This document shows, in pieces, positions 40,453-50,552 of a stretch of 64,000 nt of DNA. The notes under the pieces were generated by a model that did no database searches, was not told where the DNA came from, and worked only from the letters and a program-made list of their open reading frames with translations. Made by a program: the position numbers and the translations under genes. Position 1 is the stretch's first letter. Each line of letters begins with the position of its first letter. Source of the stretch: Kazachstania africana CBS 2517 (lineage: Eukaryota; Ascomycota; Saccharomycetes; Saccharomycetales; Saccharomycetaceae); NCBI RefSeq assembly GCF_000304475.1, contig NC_018945.1, positions 248,001 through 312,000 on the forward strand. The letters run 5' to 3'.

Positions 40453-41385
40453 ATGAGTTCTATAGTGCAAGGGGGTCTGCAGCTATCAGATATAGCTAAA
40501 GAATTGCATAATGAGATGACGACAAAGGCCACGGGTAAGCTTTTCACTCAAGAAGAATTAATCAATGCGACCAAACTAAATGATTTGAATGAATTGATGC
40601 CCATTATACAAGAATTACTGGATAAGAACCTAATTAAATTGATTAAGCAGAATAATGAACTGAAATTTCAAGGTGTTGATTTTAATGAAGCAAGTAAGAA
40701 GTCTGCAATGTCTTCAGAAGAAGCATTAGTTTATTCATATATAGAAGCGAGTGGTAGAGAAGGTATATGGTCAAAGACAATTAAAATGAGAACTAACTTG
40801 CATCAGCATGTCGTTTTAAAATGTTTAAAGTCTTTAGAGTCCCAGAGATACGTCAAATCTGTGAAATCAGTAAAGTTCCCAACACGTAAGATCTACATGC
40901 TATATCATTTACAACCATCTGTTGATGTTACCGGTGGTCCGTGGTTTACGGAAGGGGAATTAGATGTTGAATTTATCAACAGTTTATTGACTATTATATG
41001 GAGATATGCGGCAGAAAACACTTTCCCCAATGGATTCAATAACAATGACGACGATAATATTGCAAACTATGCACCAAATGTTAAGAATTACGTTACTACG
41101 GATGAAATATTAGAGTTCATTTCGAACTCTCAAGTCACTAATATAGAATTGAGTAACAGTAACATTAGGTCACTTTGTGAGGTTTTAGTTTATGATGATA
41201 AGTTGGAGATGGCACAATATGATTGCTATAAAGTTACGTTACAAAGCTTAATGCAAATTAACGGTTTAAAGCAAACAAACAAAGAATCATCCGACCATGA
41301 ATACTCAATATTCGATTACTACAACGGTATAACACCTTCCGCGGGTGACAAGGACGTTGTGTATTTCGATGAATGGACGCTGTAA
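40453..41385 (+). CDS. RPC34: RNA polymerase III subunit C34
   Basis: 310 residues (S. cerevisiae 317). The N-terminal half holds two winged-helix domains (residues about 8-80 and 85-155; EALVYSYIEASGREGIWSKTIKMRTNLHQHVV). The C-terminal part has PGGPWFTEGE-type residues (TGGPWFTEGELDVEFI). C34 forms the C82-C34-C31 heterotrimer and contacts TFIIIB to recruit Pol III to tRNA and 5S genes. In S. cerevisiae it lies on chromosome XIV (YNR003C) next to ATO2 (YNR002C); here it sits between ADP1 and an ATO gene, in an otherwise chromosome III type block. Confidence 0.95.
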   Translation: MSSIVQGGLQLSDIAKELHNEMTTKATGKLFTQEELINATKLNDLNELMPIIQELLDKNLIKLIKQNNELKFQGVDFNEASKKSAMSSEEALVYSYIEASGREGIWSKTIKMRTNLHQHVVLKCLKSLESQRYVKSVKSVKFPTRKIYMLYHLQPSVDVTGGPWFTEGELDVEFINSLLTIIWRYAAENTFPNGFNNNDDDNIANYAPNVKNYVTTDEILEFISNSQVTNIELSNSNIRSLCEVLVYDDKLEMAQYDCYKVTLQSLMQINGLKQTNKESSDHEYSIFDYYNGITPSAGDKDVVYFDEWTL

Positions 41386-42012
41386 ATAAATCACCGTGAT
41401 CGCATTAAAATATATATGTACGTACTTGCCTCCGTATGTAGGAAATTAGCATTATTAACAATAGAAAATAAATAACTTTATTGCCCAAACTGGAAGTAAG
41501 CCTTCTGACGGTTCATATTGTTAATGCCAAAACGGGAGCTTGATTTGCCTATATAAGAGTTCAACCCTAATTTGCCCATTGCACCGAATCTTCTTTGTCA
41601 AGCTGGATTTATTCCCGGGAGACGGATCCGCGGAACATTATTATGATGCGTTGATATACACTTATCGGTTAAATTACTGTTTTAGGAATAACAAGTTGAT
41701 CCGGTTTCCCCTGCACATGCACATACTTCTCCATTGACACATAATTTGTTGATTTTTATTCTGGTTTTCTTTTTTTGTTACTGGAGGCAAGATTAATGAA
41801 TTTTGTTGGAACTGATGGATCAGCGGCTATCGTTTTTGAACATGGGGAAGGCATCACAAAAAAAAGTTTCAAGAAAAAATAAGAGTTATTGGCACAAAAG
41901 TTAACAAGTATATAAGGCTGACGTTATGATAGAGAAGTATTGGGTATGATCATGTCTCTTCTTACACAAACGCTTTATACTCAGGCAGCTACGCTATTAA
42001 TATAACAGAAAT
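41386..42012. other. RPC34 to ATO intergenic region
   Basis: 627 bp. A TATA-like CCTATATAAGAG (41549-41560) is followed by AACCCTAA (41563-41570), an exact Tbf1 motif. CCCGGG (41614-41619) and the palindrome CGGATCCG (41623-41630) follow, the latter the kind of paired CGG/CCG triplet bound by zinc-cluster activators. A second TATA-like TATATAAGG lies near 41909. I could not fit a snoRNA, and I see no convincing gene. Confidence 0.4.
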
Positions 42013-42855
42013 ATGTCAGAAAAGGATTACACAACTAATACCGATCTAGAAAATAACACACCATGCTCTTCGAAAGATGACACAGGTGCCATGCAAGAGA
42101 CACGTGAGTCACAAGAGGCAATTGGTAAAGTTTATAGCTGCGGTAAAAATAATGAATACGTCAACATTGGTAGACAGAAATTCTTGAAAGCTGATCTTTA
42201 TGAAGCCTTTGGTGGTACTTTAAATCCAGGTTTAGCACCACCAGCAACGCATAAGTTTGCAAATCCAGCTCCGCTGGGGCTCTCTGCGTTTGCATTGACA
42301 ACATTTGTCCTATCCATGTTTAATGCACGGGCTCAAGGTATTACAACACCAAATGTTGTAGTCGGTTTAGCAATGTTCTATGGTGGTCTAGTACAAATGA
42401 TTGCAGGGATTTGGGAGATTGCCTTGGAAAATACATTTGGTGGTACTGCTTTATGTTCTTATGGTGGGTTCTGGTTAAGTTTTGGCGCTATTTATATCCC
42501 ATGGTTTGGTATCTTAGATGCATATTCAACAAAAGAATCAGACCTATCCAATGCACTCGGTTTCTATCTCCTAGGATGGACTATCTTCACATTGGGGCTG
42601 ACCTTTTGCACTTTGAAATCCACAGTGATGTTTTTTGCACTATTCTTCTTACTATCAGTCACTTTCTTACTCTTATGTATTGGTGAATTTACGGGCAAGT
42701 TAGGGTTAACAAGAGCAGGCGGCATATTAGGTATTATTGTCGCGTTCATTGCCTGGTATAACGCTTATTCGGGTGTAGCTACAAAACAAAATTCTTATAT
42801 TGTCGCCAAGCCTTGGAGTTTACCAACTAACGATAAAACTTTATGGTATTCGTAA
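42013..42855 (+). CDS. Acetate/ammonium transporter of the ATO (GPR1/FUN34/YaaH) family
   Basis: 280 residues (S. cerevisiae Ady2/Ato1 and Ato2 are 282-283). After a polar N-terminus of about 80 residues comes the family signature NPAPLGLSAFALTTF, then six membrane segments to residue 260. These proteins sit in the plasma membrane and carry acetate or succinate and are linked to ammonium export. The gene corresponds to the ADY2/ATO2 duplicate pair (YCR010C/YNR002C); its neighbours RPC34 (XIV) and ADP1 (III) come from both sister regions, so I cannot decide between the two names. Confidence 0.93.
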   Translation: MSEKDYTTNTDLENNTPCSSKDDTGAMQETRESQEAIGKVYSCGKNNEYVNIGRQKFLKADLYEAFGGTLNPGLAPPATHKFANPAPLGLSAFALTTFVLSMFNARAQGITTPNVVVGLAMFYGGLVQMIAGIWEIALENTFGGTALCSYGGFWLSFGAIYIPWFGILDAYSTKESDLSNALGFYLLGWTIFTLGLTFCTLKSTVMFFALFFLLSVTFLLLCIGEFTGKLGLTRAGGILGIIVAFIAWYNAYSGVATKQNSYIVAKPWSLPTNDKTLWYS

Positions 42856-42987
42856 ATTATACTTTCTTCTAATATAATAATGATCATTGCTTTAGATTTG
42901 TTTTCAACTTTGGTTTCTGATCCTAACAATTTGAAAATAATATAAATATATTTATATTTACGTATACGTACATCACAGTAAATACGT

Positions 42988-44964
42988 TTATAATGAAAAG
43001 TTTAAATCATCCAGTAATTTTCCTAAGAATTCTTGTGGATCAAACATCAAATTATTGTTCTTTGCCAGTGCAGAATCCATGTAAAATTCATTCGAATTCA
43101 CAACACTCGAATCATCGCTGTGGTTTAAAACATTATGAATATTTGTAATAGAGACTTTTTTCTGATGATTAAGTACACTATGATTAATCAGAGTGTTCTT
43201 TAAGTTGGACATTACCTGCTGTGATAACAGAACTATTTTCTCGTTGAATTCCTCAAAAATCGTCGTCAATACGTTGAAAATCCTCTCACTTACTATTGAT
43301 GAACCTTTTAATTTCAGTAGCGTTTCATAACCCATTTTATAGTGATTTTCAACCCGGCTTATCTCAAGAGACAGATTTTCATCAGTCTCATCTTCTTTGC
43401 TAGTAGAATTCATCTTTCTATGTAAGTGATAACGATAAACCGTTAAGCAAGCAACGCTATAGAAGATAGTGTGAATTGAAAACCAATAAGCTCCACTAAG
43501 TAAGTTTTCATTAATCATTTCATATGACAAATTGATGATCTCTATTGATATCTTTATACAATTGTGGGCCATTTCTTTATGAAATTTCAAGTTTTTTTCA
43601 TGAATTGAGTTCAGATCAATTATAATAAAATGAAAAAATGGTTTGAATAGAATCAACTTTGTTAATAGATAGTCCAAATATAGTAGTTTGCTCGGCTTCA
43701 GATAATATTCCCTTTCTTTATTGGTGGCATATTCTCTATGTTTTAATTGTAGTGGTAAATTATTGTACCAAGTAAATAAGATGTCTTCCAAATGAAGAAC
43801 TACATTTGCGTCTATTTTCAGGATCTCGACATCTATTGAGTATAATGTTCTATAAATTTTTAACATTATTAATATTAATTTTGTATGTTCATTGTTCATG
43901 CCACAGCTACTTATAATATTAGAATTTTCATTGAATATAACGCCATCAGAAACGATTTTCTCATCATCAACGTCGTATGGCAACTCCTGATCTATAAAAG
44001 ATTCATTTAGTGAAGCAGGTAGACCCAGTGTACAATTCATATAAATATCAACCTTATAAATTGACCAAAATAATCTTTTCTTGGTCTCATCCTCAATTGC
44101 TGTGGGTCCAGTCAAGGATGGCTTTCTATGTAAGTTTTCTCGTATTGCAATTCTTAGGGCTATTCCAATATAGTAGTAACACGCCTTCAGATCACCTGAA
44201 CATTGTAGAAAGATAGTCATCATAAATATAGCCTGTATTGAGTGGATGTCATTGATGTCTTTAAAGTCAATCAGTGTCTTAGCCTTGTTGAAGTAGTTTA
44301 AACCTCGAGAATAAGAATTATTTTCCTCCTGTGAAAATAATTCACCTACAGCTAAAACAGCAAATATCAATGATTCAGCCTTACGCTGTTTTATAGTCTT
44401 GGGATTCGTACCAAGTTCATACAACGAATCTAAAATCTTAACCAATGAAGGTCTGTGATAAAATCTGAATAAGACACATGCCGAACTCCACGTCTTTAAG
44501 ATTAGTTTCAATGCGATATCCCGGGGAGGTAAACTAATAGTATCATTTTTATTAACCTCTTCACTGTTTAGCGTTTTGATAAGTTGTTCTCTCGATAGAT
44601 TTTGCAAGCTCTCAAGACTGGCACCAGAATATAGCCTCTCAATTAGGGTTTTATATGGATTGACTTTGTCACTTAACTTCGGAGAATGCGATCTAGAACT
44701 TGTGGTGGAATCTATAAGATGTATGTCGTTTGAAACATCATTTGCAAATGCAATAGAATGTGACCTAGGTCGAGCAGTATTTGTATATTCACATATTATC
44801 GACGTCCTAGCACAGTGAGAGCATGGTGACTTACCATCACATCTTCTTTTCTTTTTTCGACAAGCTATGCATGCCTTGAAAACTCTCAACCTAGTTGGAG
44901 TCAATTTTTTGGTTTTTGAATCAGTTGAAAGCACTAACAGTTTTGGTCTTTTCGGTTGTACCAT
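42988..44964 (-). CDS. Zn2Cys6 zinc-cluster transcription factor, YJL206C type
   Basis: 658 residues. The N-terminal binuclear zinc cluster has six cysteines at residues 32, 35, 42, 48, 51 and 58 (spacing CX2CX6CX5CX2CX6C, with the basic run CRKKKRRCDGKSPC). The fungal transcription-factor middle homology region spans about 160-420 (ALRIAIRENLHRKPS and KRLFWSIYKVDIYMNCTLGLP). The position next to NCE101 and upstream of the RCY1-PRP21 pair, in the same orientation, matches S. cerevisiae YJL206C, an uncharacterised zinc-cluster protein of about 760 residues. Its targets are unknown. The start codon lies inside the 3' end of the NCE101 frame (31-nt overlap on the same strand), so its promoter must lie within NCE101. 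Confidence 0.85.
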   Translation of the reverse strand: MVQPKRPKLLVLSTDSKTKKLTPTRLRVFKACIACRKKKRRCDGKSPCSHCARTSIICEYTNTARPRSHSIAFANDVSNDIHLIDSTTSSRSHSPKLSDKVNPYKTLIERLYSGASLESLQNLSREQLIKTLNSEEVNKNDTISLPPRDIALKLILKTWSSACVLFRFYHRPSLVKILDSLYELGTNPKTIKQRKAESLIFAVLAVGELFSQEENNSYSRGLNYFNKAKTLIDFKDINDIHSIQAIFMMTIFLQCSGDLKACYYYIGIALRIAIRENLHRKPSLTGPTAIEDETKKRLFWSIYKVDIYMNCTLGLPASLNESFIDQELPYDVDDEKIVSDGVIFNENSNIISSCGMNNEHTKLILIMLKIYRTLYSIDVEILKIDANVVLHLEDILFTWYNNLPLQLKHREYATNKEREYYLKPSKLLYLDYLLTKLILFKPFFHFIIIDLNSIHEKNLKFHKEMAHNCIKISIEIINLSYEMINENLLSGAYWFSIHTIFYSVACLTVYRYHLHRKMNSTSKEDETDENLSLEISRVENHYKMGYETLLKLKGSSIVSERIFNVLTTIFEEFNEKIVLLSQQVMSNLKNTLINHSVLNHQKKVSITNIHNVLNHSDDSSVVNSNEFYMDSALAKNNNLMFDPQEFLGKLLDDLNFSL

Positions 44965-45110
44965 TCTTTATTCCTAAGAAGGCTGATGAGTGTGTGTCTT
45001 CGAGGTAAATTTAATCTTTTTTCGTATAAGTAATATCCTGATGTGCCTAATATTATTGACAGTGATAAATCTAAATATATGTTAAAAAGATACTTTGAAT
45101 GATTGAGCAT
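44934..45110 (-). CDS. NCE101: Small membrane protein Nce101-like (non-classical export)
   Basis: 58 residues from the Met at 45110. One hydrophobic segment (YLDLSLSIILGTSGYYLYEKR) is followed by a basic tail with PRRHTLISLLRNKEW. This matches the layout and several residues of S. cerevisiae Nce101 (53 residues; transmembrane segment ending in YYVYERK, then GRPQGHHLHELIKKRW). The gene order YJL206C-NCE101 followed by the RCY1/PRP21 pair supports it. The open frame continues upstream to 45290, but those 60 residues do not resemble the family. I recall that the S. cerevisiae gene has an intron; none is needed here. The function in export of leaderless proteins is only loosely established. Confidence 0.72.
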   Translation of the reverse strand: MLNHSKYLFNIYLDLSLSIILGTSGYYLYEKRLNLPRRHTLISLLRNKEWYNRKDQNC

Positions 45111-45416
45111 TATAGGGTAAAAGGAGAAAATGAGAATCTTAATAACGATTACACATGGATTTGCATGTGCGGGAGAGCTATTTGATTCAATAAATATGAT
45201 CTCTTGCTTCAATTCTTGAAGGTTTTGGGATGTTTTTTTGATTTTGAATGTTTTTGGTCGGATCAAAATGTATTGGCTACAATAAAACAATCTTAGTGAA
45301 TACGAAATAAAAAAATATACACCATCTTGGCTCCAGTGGCACTACTACCCATTTTATCATACTTTTAATGGATCCATGCTCTATATATTCTAGGCAAAAT
45401 TATTCAAAAAATAAAT

Positions 45417-45526
45417 GGGGCGAGCTGGGAATTGAACCCAGGGCCTCTCGCATGTTTGTGATTTATTTCCCAAGTGTTTCTTAAGAATCGCCCAAAGCGA
45501 GAATCATACCACTAGGCCACACGCCC
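45417..45526 (-). tRNA. tP(UGG): tRNA-Pro (UGG) with intron
   Basis: The reverse complement is GGGCGTGTGG...CTCGCTTTGGG, then a 38-nt intron, then TGCGAGAGGCC...CTCGCCCC; the mature tRNA is 72 nt. The anticodon stem is CTCGC/GCGAG with the loop TTTGGGT and the anticodon UGG. An intron in tRNA-Pro(UGG) is also found in S. cerevisiae (about 31 nt there). T loop: GTTCAATTC. The flank upstream of its 5' end carries a Ty3-like LTR end 16 nt away. Confidence 0.95.
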
Positions 45527-45542
45527 TATTAAGTTGCGTTTG

Positions 45543-45600
45543 TGTTGTAGCCTACACTTGGTAATGACAACACTGAACTCTAACGTGGCACCACAACCCA
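45543..45600 (+). mobile_element. 5' end of a Ty3-like LTR at tRNA-Pro
   Basis: Begins TGTTGTAGCCTACACT at 45543, 16 nt upstream of the tRNA-Pro 5' end. The same sequence, about 75% identical over 50 bases, runs on the minus strand from 54068 next to tRNA-Lys (TGTTGTAGCATAAACT...). The TGTTGTA start and the fixed spacing from a tRNA gene are hallmarks of Ty3 (sigma) LTRs. The LTR is interrupted at about 45600 by a different LTR, and I cannot follow it beyond that. Confidence 0.65.
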
Positions 45601-45962
45601 GTGACGAAAGGGAAGATCAGAGAAGGTTCCTTGTATATTATTAATGTTATTTGTGTTCATATTATGAAAGGCCAGTCAAGATAGTGAGGTAAATTCTTAT
45701 TGATCGGTGGCTATACCGAACAATGCTCTGGTTACATATAAAATAAAATATAATTCAAATAATATACAGTGAAACAACTTTGAGTTAGATTCATTAAGTC
45801 ACTAAGTTGTCATAATTATCATGCCATATTTGTTTCATGTCAATACATTCTCGTGTTTGTTTATCACGCTAAGTTTATTATTCAATTTTTCTAGAGCATT
45901 CTAAATTTGTCATTTTAACCATCAAAACATTGGAATGTCAGTATAATGCCATTTCCAACATA
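45601..45962 (-). mobile_element. Solo delta-like LTR nested in the Ty3-like LTR
   Basis: Diverged copy of the LTR at 3267-3729 (shared AAGATCAGAG, TTCTTATT, GGTGGCTATACC-AACAATGC, CATTCTAAATTTGTCATT, ATTGGAATGTCAGTAT). On the minus strand it starts TGTTGGAAATGGC and ends TTTCGTCA. It lies between the Ty3-like LTR start and the Ty3-like internal sequence, so it inserted into an older element. A possible imperfect target duplication is CACCACA/TACCACA on the two sides. Confidence 0.65.
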
Positions 45963-46329
45963 CCACACATGGTTAGTACGCTTATTTATCCATGGGATGG
46001 TTAGGTTAAGAAATTGGTTGCAAGAAAAAGACTTTGTCAAGCAATCAGCAATATTGATACCGTAAAACATTGTAAAACAACTACGGAAAACGTAAAAAAC
46101 ATGAATAAAATCTATGAAACAAAAAAACTAAACAAACTAACCGATGATACTTAGAGCTCTGAATCCGCCACCAATTCTGAATCCGACGCCAGCACTAAAT
46201 CTGACCTCAACTCCGAACCTGGCACCAATCTTGAATCTGTCCCACCTGTATATACGATAGCTGGGGCCAATGAAGACCTAATAACCACGACCTGCCCTGA
46301 GATGAAGCATTTTGGATTAATATAGTCAC

Positions 46330-49139
46330 CAACGATGACACTGCTGATACTACTTACACGAATCCGCCCAGATGGCTAAAAACGAAATATGCGAGTACCA
46401 TTTCGAATGGCCTGTCCCCCTAGAACGTCCAACCACTCCAACATTCCGACACACTCGATTGAAATTAAACCAGATACCCGTTTACCACAACTACAACCAT
46501 ATAGGGTCATCCCAAAGATGGAACGAGAACTAAATGATATTATAGATGATCTGCTAGAAAAAGGGTTCATTTCACTCTCGCGGTCATCATGCAGTTCTCC
46601 AGTAGTCATGGTCGAGAAAAAAGACGGTACTTATAGATTGTGTGTTGATTACAGGGCATTGAACAAGGCCACAATATCAGACCCATTCCCACTACCAAGA
46701 ATTGATAGCCCATTAAGCCGCGTCGGAAATGCCAAAATTTTCACTACGCTTGAGCTGCATAGCTGCTATCACCAAATTCCCATGCACGAACCAGATAAAT
46801 TTAAGACAGCCTTTGTTACACCAAATGGGAAATATGAATATAATGTCATGCCATTTGGATTAGTGAACGCCCCTAGCACCTTTGCTCGTTACATGGCAGA
46901 TCTCTTCCGAGATCTTAAATTTGTAGCTGTGTACCTTGACGATATTTTAATCATTTCAGAAACCGCGGAAGAACATTGGCAACATCTGGACATGGTCCTA
47001 GGTCGTCTGGAGCAAGACGGTCTTATTGCCAAAAAGAAAAAGTGCCACTTTGCCACAACTGAAGTTGAGTTTCTAGGTTATAATATCGGAGTTAACAAAA
47101 TCGCTCCTTTGGTTCATAAGTGCGACGCAATAGCAAAATTCCCTGTACCCTCAACTGTCAAAGAGGCACAGCGCTTCTTAGGTATGATCAACTACTATCG
47201 CCGATGCTCACAGATGTCAAAACCAATCCAGGATTTCATAACACAAAAGGTTGTGTGGTCTTCTCACCAAGACACTGCCTTCAACCGGTTAAAGGAAACT
47301 CTGACATCACCGACAATTTTAGTTCCCTTCCAGCCTAACGCATCTTACAAGCTCACCACAGACGCTTCTAAAGATGGCGTCGGGGCTGTCCTAGAAGAAG
47401 TATCTGGTACATCTATTGTAAGTGTTGGATACTTCTCGAAATCCCTACCAGGAGCACAAAAGAACTACCCGGCGGGCGAACTTGAATTACTTGGCATTAC
47501 CGAGGCCTTACGACACTTCCGCTACTTATTACATGGTACGCACTTTACATTACGCACAGACCACATTAGTTTATTATCCCTACAGAATACAAAGGAACCA
47601 GCACAGCGTGTACAACGTTGGCTAGACGAACTATCTGAATACGAGTTTACACTAGAATATTTAGCCAATCCCAGGAATGTTGTAGTAGATGCTATATCTA
47701 GAGCCGTGTATACTGCCACTCCTAACACCCTAACTACAAAAATCGACCCAAGCAAATGGATCGATGACTACCGGTCAGACCCACTCTGTGCCGGTGCCCT
47801 GCTTTTCCTGGGCGAAATCGGCTCTACTGACATGACGAAAGAGAATTCATCTGCCTTTCATAAATATCAAAAGAAGGTTCGCCTCTCACAACAATTCCGG
47901 AAGCACTTTTCTGTTACTGCCGGAATACTATACTACGATACTCGTCTAGCAGTCCCTCTGCTACATTCCCCGGATATTATATTTTACTATCATAATCACA
48001 ATTTTTATGGTGGTCATTTTGGTACTAACCCTACCGTTGCAAAAATTATTCCCCTCTACTACTGGCCACACCTAACTCAAAACGTCAAAACCTATATTCG
48101 GTCTTGCCTACAATGTCAACTGGCCAAAAGTCACCGACCTAAGACACAAGGACTTTTACAACCATTACCAATCCCAGAGGGACGATGGATGGATATATCA
48201 CTGGACTTCGCCTCTGGGTTCTCGCTTTCCTACTCACAAAATGGCATAATTCTCATCGTTGTAGACCGATTTTCCAAAAGAGCTCATTTTATTCCAACAA
48301 AGAAACCCCTAGATTCCGCAGGAGTAATCAACCTCCTATTTAGACACATCTTTGCTTATCATGGGTTCCCACGAACTATCACTAGCGATCGAGACATCCG
48401 AATGACGTCATTCCTCTACAGGGAACTGACCGACCGACTAGGTATAAAACTAACTATGTCATCCGCCAACCACCCACAAACAGATGGCCAATCTGAACGG
48501 ACCATCCAAACCTTGAATCGACTCCTAAGAACTTACACTGCACGAGACCACGGGAACTGGGATAAATATTTGCCGCAAATCGAATTCGTTTACAATAGCA
48601 CCCCAACCAGAACGTTGGGTAAGTCACCATTTGAAATTGACTTAGGATACCAACCGAACGAGCCCATTCTGCGGACAGATAACGAAATTAACGCCAGAAA
48701 TTTCAATGATGTCGACATGACTAAACACCTGAAGGCAATCAGTATTCAAACAAAGGAAGTACTAGAACAGGCATAAATAGAAATGGAGACAGCGAACAAT
48801 GACAAAAGATCCAACGTTCAATTACAGCCAGGCGATTATGTTCTCATACACAGGGATGCATACTTCAAAAGAGGTGCATAGATGAAGGTACAATCATTAT
48901 ATGTTGGACCTTTCAAAATTGCGAAAAAAGATAAACGACAATACCTGTGAGTTAAACTCGGGTTGGAGAATTTCCACACCATAGAGAAATTAAGGTTTTG
49001 ATATGCTTTTAGCTATAGTCACACGGTCAGATATATTTCCGCCATTTCTGATCCTGATTTCGAATACAGACAAGCCGTGCTATATTTCACCCATTATTGT
49101 CTGCCCTTTTACCGTCATGAACATACAATAGTTTTTTAA
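46330..49139 (+). pseudogene. Decayed Ty3-like POL (reverse transcriptase-RNase H-integrase)
   Basis: A Ty3/gypsy-type polyprotein fragment, yeast Ty3 subgroup. The long frame 46389-48776 has reverse transcriptase (YLDDIL box), RNase H (TDASKDGVGAVLEE, then RTDHISLL), and integrase with an HHCC zinc part (HNHNFYGGH...CLQCQ) and the D,D,E core (DISLDF, TSDRD, SERTIQ). It is broken: a one-base frame change at the C5 tract near 46416-46420; the first catalytic Asp of the RT is Glu in TTLELHSCYH; in-frame stops at 48774, 48879, 48948 and 48999 before the terminal stop at 49137. No gag or protease is recognisable, although a Ser/Glu-rich open stretch lies at about 46150-46315. Not functional. Confidence 0.9.
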
Positions 49140-49703
49140 AACTCTGGGACTGCTGAAATCTTTATAACAATGAGTCTGCAATGGCAGACCACACACTAAA
49201 TGCTGTGCTCGAAAGTTTGCGATAGTTATTCTGGATTTTCATATGTCGTACCAAAAATTTTCATTAGAGGTGAAATTGCAAATCACGTAGTTATATGTGG
49301 CGAGCCCCGGCATAGATGACTCCGATTGCAATATTGAAGTCGAGAATGAGCGTCATTCCATTCATATATGTTTTATACTACTTTCATACAGTTTTAGATT
49401 AATAAGACGGAAGAGTGACTCAATAAAACGCAGGGCCTGAAGCTTGCTCGGCCAGTGCTACCCGATTCCCACTTCTTGACACATATTTATTTTTATGTGT
49501 TTCATTTGATATTCATGCGATGCGAAGTGGGACATCAATGTCATATAATATCCAGTTTGAGTAGCCTTGATTTGGCGTTTTCCTCAGCACTTGCTCCATC
49601 TCGCTGAAATTATAGCCTCTCCCCGTTGAAGAGCATCATGTCGTCTTTTTTGCGGCTGTCATAATATCGTTAGGAATAGGTGTGGTTCATCGTTCCATAT
49701 CAT
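49140..49703. other. Intergenic DNA between Ty3-like relic and PRP21
   Basis: 564 bp with no gene. No 3' LTR with TGTTGTA or TACAACA ends is visible. A hairpin ACACATA-8 nt-TATGTGT lies at about 49480-49501. It includes the 3' UTR of PRP21. Confidence 0.5.
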
Positions 49704-50552
49704 TCATTTTTTCATCTTTTTCTTTTGCAGTCTAGTTTCCCCTGCTTCCTTGACAATAAACTTCTTTTTCCTTTTCTTTGTTTGACTATTAGCTTCAGAT
49801 TCTGTAACGTTGTCTGAGGCTTTGCTGAAAAAAGCATTTATAATTGGTTTATTGTCTGTTATTTTTAGTCTTGAAAGTTCTGAGAAGTCCAAAATGTTCG
49901 TTTTCTCACAAGGTTGTTCGGTGATCTTATGAAATTTTGACCAATCAATGGCAGTGAATCTTACTTTGTAAAACTTGCCTAACTTAGCATTTTTCTTTGT
50001 CATTTGTTTAATGTATTCGTTGTACTTAGCCCTTTCAAAGCTTCTTGTTAATATACCTTGCCAGCTGTCTAATTTTTCAATCTTCTCACTTCTCTGAATT
50101 TGTTTATATTGATTTACAAAATCAATGAATGTTGAATGTAACTTGTGTTCTTTGTTTAGAAACTTGAAAGTGTCGTCCTCTCTTGACTCACATCTCAGCA
50201 ATATCTGATCCATCAGTACATCGTAACTCTTATCTTCTCCGCTCTGCACTACTACAAATTCAGCTGTTTTCTTGATAATTTCAATATCTTCTGCAGGAAT
50301 ATTACCAACTTTATCGTATTCACTGAAAACAAATAAACCGGGCTGTTTCGGTATATTCTTGAGGACATCACTCGTACTTGTCCCCTCTAGGAGAGATATG
50401 TAATGCTCATAATGTTCATTTTCTGGCCTTATAAATGAAAATCTATCGCGAGGATCGTTTAGCAATTTTGCTTCAAACTCTCTCCCATTAGCCTTAATAA
50501 AACCAACAGTCTTTTCAATATTTTTCTTCAATTCTTCGTCAAGTGACTCCAT
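49704..50552 (-). CDS. PRP21: Splicing factor Prp21 (SF3a subunit)
   Basis: 282 residues from the chosen start (S. cerevisiae 280). Two SURP modules: residues about 5-55 (VGFIKANGREFEAKLL...FSFIRPENEHYEHYI) and about 85-165 (TAEFVVVQSGEDKSYDVLMDQ...FLNKEHKLHSTFIDFVNQYK). The C-terminus is basic and ends GETRLQKKKMKK, like yeast GETRLKKSKK. Prp21 joins Prp9 and Prp11 in the U2 snRNP SF3a complex. The frame starts five codons earlier (MSISI), but MESLDEELKKNIEKTV aligns with the yeast N-terminus. It is divergent from RCY1 as in S. cerevisiae, but the pair is inverted relative to its neighbours. Confidence 0.93.
   Translation of the reverse strand: MESLDEELKKNIEKTVGFIKANGREFEAKLLNDPRDRFSFIRPENEHYEHYISLLEGTSTSDVLKNIPKQPGLFVFSEYDKVGNIPAEDIEIIKKTAEFVVVQSGEDKSYDVLMDQILLRCESREDDTFKFLNKEHKLHSTFIDFVNQYKQIQRSEKIEKLDSWQGILTRSFERAKYNEYIKQMTKKNAKLGKFYKVRFTAIDWSKFHKITEQPCEKTNILDFSELSRLKITDNKPIINAFFSKASDNVTESEANSQTKKRKKKFIVKEAGETRLQKKKMKK

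Noticed and set aside
45277..45325. Possible first exon and 44-nt intron of NCE101 (ATGGT, GTATAT ... CACTAAG ... TAG), giving a start MVQY like S. cerevisiae
   Set aside because: The intron would be shorter than known yeast introns, the branch site is poor, and about 60 unrelated residues would separate MVQY from the conserved segment. The 58-residue single-exon form aligns fully.
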